A stretch of 33,072 nt of DNA from Candidatus Nitrosopumilus sp. (GCA_029881195.1 JAOUNB010000010.1:1-33072), one strand, 5' to 3'; shown: positions 1 through 7,955, counted from the stretch's first letter. Made by a program: numbers and translations. The notes: generated by a model not told the origin, from the letters alone.

Positions 1-595
1 TGATGGTTCCAGCTAGAATACCAATAGTAAATCCTAATTGATAAAGAAAATACAAAAGAACTTCAAATGTACTAGGAGTGAGATCTGTGAATCTACTCAA
101 ACCAGTCAGTAGAAGTAAAAGAACACTGGAGGACAAAACAAGTATTTTTGTTAATCCGTTAAGATGTGTAAATTGTAAAAGAACAAAAGTCATCACAGTA
201 ACAGAAATTGCTAAAATAGTAAGAAATCCAGTATTCATTCCAAAAATCAAGAAAAAGGACGAAGCAATCTCACCAGTAGTCGATGCAGGCAAATTGAAGG
301 GATCAATTTTTTCAGGAGATGCAAATCTAGGAACACTTAGAATAGCATTTACTAAAAATAAAAAAAACAATGTCACAGATACTTTCTTTAGATGGTTTTG
401 AAGGCGTGGAAATCTCACAAGAAAAGAACGTCCAAGAATTATCCCTTGAATAAGACCAATACCAAAAACTGCTAATACAGCAATTATTTGGATTATAGGA
501 TCATTGAAAGCATCAACAAGAAAAGGAATTAACGCCATTACCAGATAGATTATTGTAATAATAAGAATATTATCTAATAGATATAATTTTTTCAT
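1..595 (-). CDS. Polytopic membrane protein, 3' end outside the window
   Basis: The minus strand is open from an ATG at 595 to the window edge (198 codons, no stop reached). It begins MKKLYLLDNILIITIIYLVM and shows about five hydrophobic segments separated by short charged loops, such as GIILGRSFLVRFPRLQNHLKK. No catalytic motif is visible. It resembles the membrane protein at 13350-14036. The shared layout includes a basic loop before a helix, a central N..GG/NT.GF turn, and a late segment reading PSTFEVLLYFLYQLGF here and PTSSGVFLYTFYQAGI there. The two are probably paralogues of a thaumarchaeal membrane family of unknown function. The C-terminus is unseen. Confidence is high that it is coding and low on role. 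Confidence 0.8.
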   Translation of the reverse strand, partial: MKKLYLLDNILIITIIYLVMALIPFLVDAFNDPIIQIIAVLAVFGIGLIQGIILGRSFLVRFPRLQNHLKKVSVTLFFLFLVNAILSVPRFASPEKIDPFNLPASTTGEIASSFFLIFGMNTGFLTILAISVTVMTFVLLQFTHLNGLTKILVLSSSVLLLLLTGLSRFTDLTPSTFEVLLYFLYQLGFTIGILAGTI

Positions 596-642
596 AAGAA
601 ATATCTAATTATGATGTTTGAAGTGTGTAAATAGGAGTAAAT

Positions 643-650
643 TTTATAAT
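643..650 (+). promoter_or_regulatory. TATA-like box for the 672 gene
   Basis: The sequence tttataat is centred about 25 nt before the ATG at 672. That spacing predicts transcription starting at or very near the start codon (leaderless mRNA), and it supports 672 over the in-frame ATG at 618, which lies upstream of the box. Confidence 0.5.
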
Positions 651-671
651 TTCCTCATTATTTGGGACACC

Positions 672-1829
672 ATGCAAAAATTTGTTTTTTCATTTGTTTT
701 AGTTGTATTAATTGGAATTTCAGGGACTTATGTATATGCACAAGAAATGAGTCTTGCAACTTTTCAAGAAACTGCTCAAGTAATCATAGACAAAAACATA
801 TCTCAAAATGTTACTGCGTCAATTACATTGCAAAGTACAAGTATTCAAGAGATCAAAATTCCTGCAGAATTAGAACAGAGAATTCGAGAAAATGAAAATA
901 TTTCAGCGATAACTTTGACAAATCAGAATCAGTGTGTATTAGGAGTGAATAATGAATCATGTATTTTGATTAACGTAAAGAGAAATCCTGATGATAGAAA
1001 TTTCTTACAGGTTCAAAATAGGACTCTTCATATTGCAGGGGAATTCATTGATGAAATAAATAGGGTTTTTGATACAAAAGCTGAACTTCACTCTACATTT
1101 ATTCATGTTAATGATGATACAAGTGCTGCCCTGGAAACATCAGGAGTGATTTCAGGCAGAGGAACCATTTCTGCAGTATATACAATGCCGATGGAAGATA
1201 CAGATTCAATGTATGAAAAAATGTCTTCCATATTAATCCCTAAAATCATCAGAGAGGCAGGAGGGTTTTACGATGTTGCAAAAAACCTTTCATCTCAAGA
1301 TTATTCAAAAATGACGTTTTCAATCATACCAACTGAAAACAAATCATTGCTTCAGCTAAGATTATCAGTGGATTACCCTCAAAAGGCATCAGAAATTAAC
1401 AAAGTTAGTCCATTAGAATTTTTGAAAACAAATGAGTTAAAAAGATCAGATTATTTTTCATCAGGGTTTTATCCTCTGAATTCAATTATTCAAGTAGTAA
1501 TTCTAGATTCTGAAGATGTAAAGATTTCAGATGTAAAAGGAAACATTACACCTACACAAATTATAGGAGATGAAAAAATCCCGACAGATGTTACAGAGAA
1601 AGGATGGGTTTTTGATCCACATGAAGGAAAAAGTATTCAAGGGAAATATATTTTTGGTAAAGATACAACAATCTATAAAAAAGAATTAGAATTTTTAGTT
1701 GAAAAATTGCAATTACAAATCAAACAACCAGAAAAAACAGAATTTGATGAATCAATCACAGTTGCAATTGTCATCACCATTATTGCAATTGTTGCTGCAA
1801 TGTTTTATCTTAAAGGATATAAGAAATAG
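672..1829 (+). CDS. Secreted, C-terminally membrane-anchored protein of unknown function
   Basis: This is a 385-residue protein starting at ATG 672. An in-frame ATG at 618 would bury the signal peptide behind 18 extra residues and lies upstream of the TATA-like box, so I reject it. The N-terminus (MQKFVFSFVLVVLIGISGTY) is a typical Sec signal peptide, with likely cleavage near the VYA/Q junction. The mature part is a mixed alpha/beta ectodomain with no recognised catalytic motif. It has two cysteines close together (QCVLGVNNESC), which could form a disulphide. The C-terminal 25 residues form one transmembrane helix followed by KGYKK, so the protein probably faces the outside, held by its tail. 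It converges on the arginine decarboxylase gene with no gap. Confidence 0.8.
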   Translation: MQKFVFSFVLVVLIGISGTYVYAQEMSLATFQETAQVIIDKNISQNVTASITLQSTSIQEIKIPAELEQRIRENENISAITLTNQNQCVLGVNNESCILINVKRNPDDRNFLQVQNRTLHIAGEFIDEINRVFDTKAELHSTFIHVNDDTSAALETSGVISGRGTISAVYTMPMEDTDSMYEKMSSILIPKIIREAGGFYDVAKNLSSQDYSKMTFSIIPTENKSLLQLRLSVDYPQKASEINKVSPLEFLKTNELKRSDYFSSGFYPLNSIIQVVILDSEDVKISDVKGNITPTQIIGDEKIPTDVTEKGWVFDPHEGKSIQGKYIFGKDTTIYKKELEFLVEKLQLQIKQPEKTEFDESITVAIVITIIAIVAAMFYLKGYKK

Positions 1830-2393
1830 CTACAACAAAAGAACAGCTGCTGCAAAGACAGTAGTCCATTTTCCATCTTTATCGCCTTTTGTGGATTGGG
1901 TAATATTTTTTGTATGATAAATTTTGCCTGAAATAGACCATTGTTGCCTTTTTTCATCCCAGTTTTTATCAACATCAAATGGAATTCCTAATGAAGACGC
2001 CAACATTTGTGCTGCAATATCCTCAGCATAATCTCCAGCTTGAGTCTCATTTTGACCAAAAGATTCATACTCAGAAAGATAACCATACCTACTGTTATCT
2101 TTAGGCAGTGCAATGCCCACAGATGCGGCACACATTCTATGCGGCTCTCTAGTCTGATTTTTTGAATAAATTGTAAACAGTATCTGCCCAGGACTGATTT
2201 GTTTGAGACCATCTTTTCTTGAAATCAATTTTGCTTTAGGTGGAAATATACTTGAAATTAGTACAAGATTGGTTCCAGCAATTCCTGCATCCCTTAATGC
2301 ATATTCAAAACTGGTCAGCCTATCTTCATGTACGCCTTTTCCTTTTGTAAGAAATAATTTTTTAGCAACTAGATCAAGCATTTCTGAATTCAT
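1830..2393 (-). CDS. pdaD: Pyruvoyl-dependent arginine decarboxylase
   Basis: The 187-residue protein matches the PvlArgDC family, which converts arginine to agmatine and CO2. It is made as a proenzyme that cleaves itself at a Ser-Ser bond; the second serine becomes the pyruvoyl cofactor at the new N-terminus of the large subunit. The expected cleavage site is visible as LVLISSIFPP, Ser47-Ser48. The family block EPHRMCAASVGIALP and the closing WTTVFAAAVLLL strand are also present. In archaea agmatine feeds polyamine synthesis and agmatidine modification of tRNA-Ile. Start: ATG at 2393 is used. A TATA-like element at 2409-2414 (minus) is slightly close, so Met5 at 2381 remains possible. The AdoMet decarboxylase activity known for some crenarchaeal relatives cannot be excluded from sequence alone. 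Confidence 0.9.
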   Translation of the reverse strand: MNSEMLDLVAKKLFLTKGKGVHEDRLTSFEYALRDAGIAGTNLVLISSIFPPKAKLISRKDGLKQISPGQILFTIYSKNQTREPHRMCAASVGIALPKDNSRYGYLSEYESFGQNETQAGDYAEDIAAQMLASSLGIPFDVDKNWDEKRQQWSISGKIYHTKNITQSTKGDKDGKWTTVFAAAVLLL

Positions 2394-2470
2394 GAAAGAT
2401 AGTTATTATTTATACTTTAATTGAGAAAGAAAGTTTTTTAAAATCAATATCAAAAATCTTCAAACTCTAT

Positions 2471-2698
2471 CTAGTCACTTTTTTTTTTCTTCTTTCTTTT
2501 ATCAGTAGACTTTTGCACTTGTGTCAAAAAGATGAATGTAAAAAATGCTCCCAGACCAACATTGATGACACCCAGAAAAGTAAGCATCATCGTCATTGAA
2601 GGAGGCGCAACAAATAATCCCATAATAATTCCCACCCCTCCAGTAGCATAAAACATCATCATCAGAACCTTAACCCTTGTTGGTTTGATATATCTCAT
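2471..2698 (-). CDS. Small two-helix membrane protein
   Basis: A 75-residue protein starting at MRYIKPTRVK. An ATG four codons upstream (2710) is possible. However, a TATA-like element at 2721-2727 on this strand sits about 26 nt from 2698, favouring a leaderless start there. It has two hydrophobic segments (roughly residues 13-30 and 37-57) joined by a short loop, and a strongly basic tail (STDKRKKKKKSD) expected on the cytoplasmic side. No family is recognised. It stands alone between arginine decarboxylase and tRNA-Thr. Confidence 0.65.
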   Translation of the reverse strand: MRYIKPTRVKVLMMMFYATGGVGIIMGLFVAPPSMTMMLTFLGVINVGLGAFFTFIFLTQVQKSTDKRKKKKKSD

Positions 2699-2801
2699 AA
2701 GAGAAATCAAAATACGACATTATTATAAACTGACGGTCAAAACAAAGAGATCAGTACACATTACAGTCTATCGAATAGTTTATCGAATAATCTCGGTAAC
2801 A

Positions 2802-2808
2802 TTTTAAA
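2802..2808 (+). promoter_or_regulatory. TATA box for tRNA-Thr
   Basis: The sequence ttttaaa is centred about 29 nt upstream of the mature tRNA 5' end, the standard place for an archaeal TATA box. Just upstream is a near-direct repeat, tatcgaatagtttatcgaataat (2769 region), which might add to the promoter; that part is speculative. Confidence 0.55.
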
Positions 2809-2833
2809 CCTGAAAAATTTCATTTTACTTTAT

Positions 2834-2908
2834 GCCAATGTAGCTCAGCCTGGTTAGAGCAGCTGATTTGTAATCAGCAGGTCGTGGGTTCGGATCCCGT
2901 CATTGGCT
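2834..2908 (+). tRNA. tRNA-Thr, anticodon TGT
   Basis: A full cloverleaf can be drawn. The acceptor stem is GCCAATG/CATTGGC (2834-2840 with 2901-2907). The D-stem is GCTC/GAGC. The anticodon stem is GCTGA/TCAGC with loop TTTGTAA, placing anticodon TGT at 2869-2871. The T-stem is GTGGG/CCCGT with loop TTCGGAT. The base after the acceptor is T, and U is the usual archaeal tRNA-Thr discriminator. CCA is not encoded. No intron is seen. Confidence 0.95.
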
Positions 2909-2913
2909 TTTTT
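2908..2913 (+). terminator. Oligo-T terminator after tRNA-Thr
   Basis: A run of six T residues directly follows the tRNA, with a second T-rich patch (tctttc) just behind. Archaeal RNA polymerase terminates at such runs without needing a hairpin. Confidence 0.5.
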
Positions 2914-2982
2914 ATCTTTCTAGAATAACAGAGTCACATTTGGCAATACGAATAAGTATGCTGAATCTTGAAATAAATTAAA

Positions 2983-3789
2983 ATGAGCGATGAGAATTCC
3001 AGATTTAACCAAAATAATAAAGAAAATGTAGTTGTAAAAAAGTCAACATTTAATGTATTAATAATCAGCCTAATCGTAATAGTTGGAATTGCAGCGTTTT
3101 TTGCTGGATCATATGTTTCAAATCTAAACTCTAATCAAATTTCAGATCAAGATCTTGATGATGCAATTGCCAAATTAGAACTCAAGATATTACAAAATCA
3201 GCTACCTACAAAACAACCAACGCCTCAAGTAAAAATTTCAGCGGATAATGACCCAGTTATTGGAAATCCCGATGCTCCAATCACAATAATTGAATTTTCA
3301 GATTTTCAATGTCCGTTTTGTGCTAGATTCCATATCCAAACACTTCCGTTAATTCTGGAACAATATATCGAGCAAGGAAAGGTAAAATTAGTTTTTAGAG
3401 ATTTTCCTATTCAAAGCATCCATCCTAATGCATTACCTGCATCTATTGCAGCAGAATGTGCAAATGAGCAAGGAAAATTCAAAGAAATGCATGACATGTT
3501 ATTTGACAATCAAAATCAATGGAATAAACAAGAAACTTCGGATGCACTTTCATTGTTTAGTAGTTATGCTATCAAGATTCAATTAGATCAAGAAACGTTT
3601 GATTCTTGCCTTACTAGTGGAAAATATATCGAAGAGATTAGAAAAGATCTTGATGATGGAAGAAATTACGGGGTTTCTGGCACACCTGGATTTTTTGTAG
3701 GAAATGAAAGGATAGGATTTGTTGAACTCAAAGGTGCACAACCATTTGATAGTTTTAAAAAAATTATTGATGCTCAGCTAGAGGCGTAA
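2983..3789 (+). CDS. Membrane-anchored DsbA-like thiol-disulfide oxidoreductase
   Basis: A 268-residue protein with a hydrophilic start, one transmembrane anchor at about residues 23-45, a linker to about residue 90, and a DsbA-type thioredoxin fold. The active site is FQCPFC, with cysteines 110 and 113. The conserved cis-proline loop appears late as GTPGFFVG. The fold should face the extracytoplasmic side and make or reshuffle disulfides in exported proteins. Its substrates are unknown, although several predicted surface proteins in this window contain cysteine pairs. It follows tRNA-Thr and is apparently monocistronic. The family call is firm; whether it acts as oxidase, isomerase or reductase is not decided by sequence. 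Confidence 0.9.
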   Translation: MSDENSRFNQNNKENVVVKKSTFNVLIISLIVIVGIAAFFAGSYVSNLNSNQISDQDLDDAIAKLELKILQNQLPTKQPTPQVKISADNDPVIGNPDAPITIIEFSDFQCPFCARFHIQTLPLILEQYIEQGKVKLVFRDFPIQSIHPNALPASIAAECANEQGKFKEMHDMLFDNQNQWNKQETSDALSLFSSYAIKIQLDQETFDSCLTSGKYIEEIRKDLDDGRNYGVSGTPGFFVGNERIGFVELKGAQPFDSFKKIIDAQLEA

Positions 3790-3802
3790 AAAATAACAAG
3801 CG

Positions 3803-3809
3803 TTTATTA
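3803..3809 (+). promoter_or_regulatory. TATA-like box of the DEAD-box helicase gene
   Basis: The sequence tttatta is the best TATA candidate between 3789 and 3892. Counting about 26 nt on puts the transcript start near 3832, which would leave a leader of about 60 nt before the ATG at 3892. A leader of that length is unlike the neighbours that appear leaderless. Confidence 0.35.
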
Positions 3810-3839
3810 GACCATCAGAGGTAATGCAACTATCGGAAT

Positions 3840-3876
3840 AATGACGTCTAAGCAATGAGCTTTTCGTCATTGCTTA
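3840..3876 (+). promoter_or_regulatory. Competing hairpins in the helicase 5' leader
   Basis: Two inverted repeats overlap here. Stem B is perfect over 10 bp: taagcaatga (3849-3858) pairs with tcattgctta (3867-3876) around an 8-nt loop. Stem A is perfect over 7 bp: aatgacg (3840-3846) pairs with cgtcatt (3865-3871). They share 3867-3871, so only one can form at a time. The 3' arm of stem B ends 15 nt before the helicase ATG. The element looks like a post-transcriptional switch or a helicase-sensed autoregulatory structure. A DNA operator is the alternative reading. Confidence 0.5.
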
Positions 3877-3891
3877 AGAGAAGAAAACAAA

Positions 3892-5205
3892 ATGACAAAA
3901 TTTACAGAATTAGGATTAAAAGATGAGATACTAAAAGGAATTACTGATCTGGGATTTGATGATGCATTTCCAATTCAAGAGGCAGTTATTCCCGTACTTC
4001 TTTCAGGGAGAGATGTTGTAGGTCAAGCACATACAGGTTCTGGAAAAACTGCAGCCTTTGCATTATCAATGTTGCAACAGATACAACCAAAAAAAGGCAT
4101 TCAAGGATTGATTATGGCACCTACAAGAGAACTTGCAATGCAAATTAGTGATGAAATTAAAAAATTCGGAAAATATACAGGAATCAGAATAGCAACAGTT
4201 TACGGAGGACAAGGAATGGGCATTCAGCTTGACGCTCTTCATAGAGGAGTAGAAATTGTGGTAGCAACTCCAGGAAGACTAATTGATCATCTCAAAAGGG
4301 GTTCAATTGAACTTAGAGATATTACTCATATTGTTCTTGATGAGGCAGATACAATGCTGGACATGGGATTTGTAGATGATATTTCATTTATTCTAGACTT
4401 AGCGCCAGAAGATAGAGTGATGTCATTATTTTCAGCAACAATGCCTACGGAAATCCTAAGATTATCAGAGGAATATCTCAATAATCCAAAACAATTCCTT
4501 TTGGACGCAGATGATCTCAGTGGAGAAGGAATTGATCAATCGTATTTGGTAATTAAAGACCGAGACAAATTCGAGTACCTAATTGATTTTATTAAACAAA
4601 CAAAAGGTCAATCGATTGTATTTTGTTCAACAAAGTATAGAACTAGAGATGTAGCAAAATTTCTGCATCAAGAAAAATACAATGCAGTAGCAATTGAGGG
4701 AGATATGTCTCAGCATAGAAGGGAGCAATCTATGGGTAAATTTAGAAGTGGAAAAGCAGACATTCTTGTTGCAACAGATGTAGCATCAAGAGGGATTGAT
4801 GTTCCAAGAGTAGAATTAGTAGTAAATTATGATGTACCAAATCAAGAAATGGCATACTTCCATAGAATTGGAAGAACAGCTAGAGCAGGGGCTCTTGGTA
4901 AAGCAATTACATTTGTTTCATATTCATCAGTAGGAGATTGGAATCTAATTAAACGTCAAATCAAAGTTCCTCTTAGAGATTTAAATCAAGAAATGGGAAT
5001 TCAAATATCTATCCCTGATCCTCTAAAAAGACAAACACCTTCAAGAAGATATGGTGGTCAATCAAGATCTAATTATTCCAGAGGAGGACGTTCTGGAGGA
5101 TACGGAAGATCCGATAGAAGTAGAAACCCTAGAGACAACAGAGATGAAAGAGGGAGACATGGGGGCGATAATAAAAACAGCTACGGTGGACGTAGTAGAT
5201 GGTAA
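3892..5205 (+). CDS. DEAD-box ATP-dependent RNA helicase with Arg/Gly-rich tail
   Basis: The 437-residue protein carries all superfamily-2 DEAD-box motifs in order: Q motif FPIQ (26-29), motif I AHTGSGKT (46-53), PTRELA (77), TPGR (126), DEAD (150-153), SAT (181-183), IVFCST, ATDVASRGID (294-303) and HRIGRTARAG (324-333). After about residue 384 comes a low-complexity Arg/Gly/Ser tail (for example SRGGRSGGYGRSDRS), typical of an RNA-binding extension. The role is unwinding of structured RNA in ribosome assembly, mRNA turnover or cold adaptation; the sequence does not say which. The leader contains competing hairpins that may regulate it. The gene is complete and not obviously in an operon. 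Confidence 0.95.
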   Translation: MTKFTELGLKDEILKGITDLGFDDAFPIQEAVIPVLLSGRDVVGQAHTGSGKTAAFALSMLQQIQPKKGIQGLIMAPTRELAMQISDEIKKFGKYTGIRIATVYGGQGMGIQLDALHRGVEIVVATPGRLIDHLKRGSIELRDITHIVLDEADTMLDMGFVDDISFILDLAPEDRVMSLFSATMPTEILRLSEEYLNNPKQFLLDADDLSGEGIDQSYLVIKDRDKFEYLIDFIKQTKGQSIVFCSTKYRTRDVAKFLHQEKYNAVAIEGDMSQHRREQSMGKFRSGKADILVATDVASRGIDVPRVELVVNYDVPNQEMAYFHRIGRTARAGALGKAITFVSYSSVGDWNLIKRQIKVPLRDLNQEMGIQISIPDPLKRQTPSRRYGGQSRSNYSRGGRSGGYGRSDRSRNPRDNRDERGRHGGDNKNSYGGRSRW

Positions 5206-5257
5206 TCACTGTAAAACTTAAAGACCTGAACTTCATTGGTTATTACAAGGTATAGTA

Positions 5258-5491
5258 ATGTACAAAGGGTTCATTTTACTAAATTGTGATCTTGGCGCCG
5301 AAGAATATATCGTAGAGGAATTAAAACAGATGCAAAATGTCAATAATGCATACCTTACTTTTGGAGCATATGATGTAGTGGCAGAAGTGCAGACATTGAA
5401 ACAAGATGAATTTGAAAAAGTAATTGCGTCAATCAGGAAATTATCAAGAGTGGTTAGTACCATGACACTAAATATAATTCAGCCAGAATAA
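5258..5491 (+). CDS. Stand-alone Lrp/AsnC ligand-binding (RAM) domain protein
   Basis: This 77-residue protein is just the C-terminal effector-binding domain of Lrp/AsnC regulators: an alpha/beta ferredoxin-like fold with the usual GAYDVVAEVQ strand and a closing STMTLNII strand. The N-terminal helix-turn-helix DNA-binding domain is absent, and no room for one exists upstream in frame. Such single-domain forms are common in thaumarchaea and are thought to bind small ligands or co-assemble with full-length Lrp proteins. It lies 52 nt after the helicase. The domain call is firm; ligand and partner are unknown. Confidence 0.85.
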   Translation: MYKGFILLNCDLGAEEYIVEELKQMQNVNNAYLTFGAYDVVAEVQTLKQDEFEKVIASIRKLSRVVSTMTLNIIQPE

Positions 5492-5712
5492 TTGGTCCAA
5501 TCTAGATTATTCACCATTCTTTTGTAAAACTATCAAATTGTAATTACTCTAGAAAAGAATTCCTAAAATATCCAATCTACAAAAAATGGAGAGAAATGAC
5601 TCACAGACCAAATAGAGTTTTGTGAATATTAGTTAATTGGTATCCTTTCGAAAAAAATTAAAGAATCATAGACGCATAATTGTTATAGGAGTTAAATTGG
5701 AATTATTTCAAA

Positions 5713-6003
5713 TTGCAAAAAATTGATTATGAAGCACCAGTTTGGGTATTAAATTACAACAATCCAAAACCGCTATTAGATCACGCTATTCACATGCTAG
5801 AAAGGCACGGAATTAAACGAGAAGACATGGTAATTACAGAAACACCCACTGCAAAGGTAGGAGCGATAGTAGTTGAGATTTGGCCATACGAGTTAGTCAT
5901 AGGAAGAGTCAGAACAACGCGTAATGATTCGTTTATCAGCGGTACAGAATTTACAGTAGAGTTAAAGTTAGACGAAGATGGAAATTATATAGATTATCTT
6001 TGA
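5713..6003 (+). CDS. Conserved-looking small soluble protein, unknown function
   Basis: A 96-residue protein from a TTG start at 5713. The only in-frame upstream sequence, back to the stop at 5686, has no ATG, GTG or TTG. The protein is compact alpha/beta with a striking middle strand (KVGAIVVEIWPYELVIGRVRTT) and an acidic C-terminus, suggesting a small globular fold. No family is recognised. Its stop codon overlaps the start of the next gene (6000), so the two are almost certainly co-translated. The 220 nt upstream contain no other gene that I can support. Confidence 0.65.
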   Translation: MQKIDYEAPVWVLNYNNPKPLLDHAIHMLERHGIKREDMVITETPTAKVGAIVVEIWPYELVIGRVRTTRNDSFISGTEFTVELKLDEDGNYIDYL

Positions 6004-6689
6004 AGAAAAAGAAAATTCAAAATATAATAATTGCAGTAATAGCAATACTCATCATAGTCGTAATTGTAGCTTATAATTTTTCAGTAGAACAGACCAAACA
6101 GAAAGGCCTTCAATTCGGAATAGAATTAGAAAAAATTCAAGAAGATGTCAAAGAATTGCAAACAAAATTCTATTCTGAAAAAACAAGATGGGAAGAAGGA
6201 GATATTACAAAAGAAGAATTATCAGAATTCTATGAAAAACATTTAAAAGATTTTGAAAAGATTATTTCAAGATACAATGAATTGTCACCTCCAGAGATTT
6301 TCAAGAGTTCAGTAGAGTTGTTAAAATTATCATCCGAGACTCAACTCAGAAGTGATTCCCAGTTTATCGAATGGATTAAAACAGGAGATGAGTCAGCAAA
6401 AATTCGTTCAGACACACAGATTCAGGAATCATTGGAATATGAAATGCTAGGTTTGGTTGAATTTTATTCAGCTAAAACAGGTGTAAAAAACTATGATGAG
6501 TCAGAAAAATTTGAAGCCCCGCAAACAGGACTCACACAAAAAGTAATTCAGATTTCAGAAAATATGAAAAATGAATGTGACAAAAAATATAGAAACGAAT
6601 TAGGAGAATTTGATTCAGATCAAACAGAAATTGAGTGGTTCAATTGTCTTAATGAGGCTAAAAAATGGAAAATAGAACACTTGCCATAA
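6000..6689 (+). CDS. Membrane-anchored helical protein, unknown function
   Basis: A 229-residue protein beginning with TTG at 6000; its TTGA overlaps the previous gene's TGA stop, implying translational coupling. It has a basic N-terminus (MKKKKIQN) and one transmembrane helix at about residues 8-26. The rest is a long charged, mostly helical region rich in Glu and Lys, likely a coiled coil on one side of the membrane. Two cysteines near the C-terminus (NEC and FNC, about 25 residues apart) could form a disulfide if exported. No catalytic motif is visible. It probably works with the 96-residue protein upstream. Confidence 0.75.
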   Translation: MKKKKIQNIIIAVIAILIIVVIVAYNFSVEQTKQKGLQFGIELEKIQEDVKELQTKFYSEKTRWEEGDITKEELSEFYEKHLKDFEKIISRYNELSPPEIFKSSVELLKLSSETQLRSDSQFIEWIKTGDESAKIRSDTQIQESLEYEMLGLVEFYSAKTGVKNYDESEKFEAPQTGLTQKVIQISENMKNECDKKYRNELGEFDSDQTEIEWFNCLNEAKKWKIEHLP

Positions 6690-6752
6690 TTAGGAAAAAA
6701 TAATTTTTCTGTAAATGACGTTCTAAAGCGTTAAAACAATTCAAAAAATTAA

Positions 6753-7141
6753 GTAATCGATGTCACTGAATCAAAATTATCAACGAATAGATACAACAAC
6801 CTAACGATTACTGGAGTTGTTAAAAATAAAGGATGCATTACAACAAACACCATATAGAGATAGTTGCAATACTGTCGATATAGAAGGTAATGTAGTTGCG
6901 GTCTCCAGAGATGGACTATTTGAAAGTAAATGAAAATGCATTATTTTTGGTTACAATACAAGACAAAATTCAAAATGATCAGATAAAATACTACACATTG
7001 ATTGCTGAATCAGAAGAATATGCAGTAGTTACAGAATTTCCCATAGGAGTACTTGTAGTTACGTTATCTGCGTATATTGGAATTACAAGGTATTCAAGCA
7101 ATATTATAACAAACCTAATTTTTGCAACAAATCTAAAGTAA
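6753..7141 (+). pseudogene. Decayed FxLyD-like surface protein gene
   Basis: Coding-like pieces of one protein follow each other in different frames. From 6753 one frame reads ...NRYNNLTITGVVKNKG and then hits a stop. A second frame reads DIEGNVVAVSRDGLFESK and stops after 6930. A third continues with LVTIQDKIQNDQIKYYTL and then EEYAVVTEFPIGVLVV plus a hydrophobic end. The order matches thaumarchaeal FxLyD-type ectodomains (a novel-strand/GVVKN piece, then GNVV, then a KI.YYTL strand) followed by a PEFP-like C-terminal membrane anchor. At least two frame changes are needed, and no signal peptide is found upstream. The 3' end overlaps the gene on the other strand (7104-7562). Confidence 0.6.
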
Positions 7142-7562
7142 TAAAAAGTTCTTCAAGCAAGCAATTTTTTTCAAGAGGAGTTGGTTTTGAAAATTTAACT
7201 TCAAATGTTATTGTCAGCATGTCTTGATCTGTGTGAGATATTCTAATAGAGTGTTTTTGACGATTAGTTTCAGATAGAAAATCTTTCCATTTTTGTAGAT
7301 GTGTATTTACTCGAGTTACATTTTGTTCTACTTTAGAGATATCAGTATCCAAGTCAACATCAAATAAACCAAATTTTACTAGGGGGACCATCATCGCACC
7401 ACTTGAAATTTTATCATGATTTTTTAACATTAACGAAATAGTATTTTCTGAATTTTCTTTGGGGAAAATATTGCCATAATCTGGAACAAAGTATCCAGCA
7501 AGCATTTTTTTTGCATCATATATTCGAAAGAATTCTTCGTCAGATTCTAATTTCCACAACAT
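7104..7562 (-). CDS. Soluble protein of unknown function
   Basis: A 152-residue protein with an ATG start at 7562. It has no transmembrane helix or signal peptide. Predicted secondary structure is mixed: a beta-rich start (FRIYDAKKMLAGYFVPDYG), a middle with many Asp residues (LFDVDLDTDISKVEQNVTRV) and a helical C-terminus (LLEELFITLDLLQKLGLL). No motif is recognised. Its last 38 nt overlap the decayed gene on the plus strand, consistent with that gene no longer being constrained. Confidence 0.6.
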   Translation of the reverse strand: MLWKLESDEEFFRIYDAKKMLAGYFVPDYGNIFPKENSENTISLMLKNHDKISSGAMMVPLVKFGLFDVDLDTDISKVEQNVTRVNTHLQKWKDFLSETNRQKHSIRISHTDQDMLTITFEVKFSKPTPLEKNCLLEELFITLDLLQKLGLL

Positions 7563-7637
7563 CTAAAAAAATAATTCGTGAATAAATAAACGATTAATCA
7601 AAGACAATTAAATAAACTAGGAAATAGAGAAAAAATT

Positions 7638-7955
7638 ATGGTAATTTCTAAAGAGAATAAAGATTTTGTTGGGAGTTTGATCGATTATTACATTAATGAA
7701 TCGGAGTCATACAAACAGATTGCAGAGAACTTTGTACCAGAAATAGAATCTGTTCCAGATACGGCGTTTGGGATTATTACAGGATGTGTGTATTCAGGAT
7801 TTTTGCAGGCATATCAAAACCAACAACAAACTCCAAGTTTGGAAGATATGAAAGAATTCAATCAGATCATAAAAGAAAGAGCTGCACTAATCAAAAAATC
7901 CATTTTAGAGCCCCATAGATTTGAAATTAATAAAAAAGAGACAGACGAGGATTAA
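7638..7955 (+). CDS. Small helical protein, unknown function
   Basis: A 105-residue protein starting at ATG 7638. A TATA-like ttaaataaa at 7609-7617 is centred about 26 nt upstream, pointing to a leaderless transcript. The sequence is helical with a short Gly/Ala-rich centre (AFGIITGCVYSGFLQAY) that could pack as a helix pair, and an acidic-basic tail ending KKETDED. No family is recognised. It diverges from the 7562 gene. Confidence 0.65.
   Translation: MVISKENKDFVGSLIDYYINESESYKQIAENFVPEIESVPDTAFGIITGCVYSGFLQAYQNQQQTPSLEDMKEFNQIIKERAALIKKSILEPHRFEINKKETDED

Noticed and set aside
78-401. Plus-strand open frame of 107 codons
   Set aside because: It lies opposite the membrane protein gene (1-595, minus), whose hydrophobic segments and start are far more protein-like; the plus frame is Lys/Asn-rich antisense text.
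3824-3841. Five-codon upstream frame (ATG..TAA) before the helicase, preceded by gagg
   Set aside because: The TATA-based transcript start (about 3832) falls inside it, so it is probably not transcribed whole. It should be reconsidered if the 5' end maps upstream.
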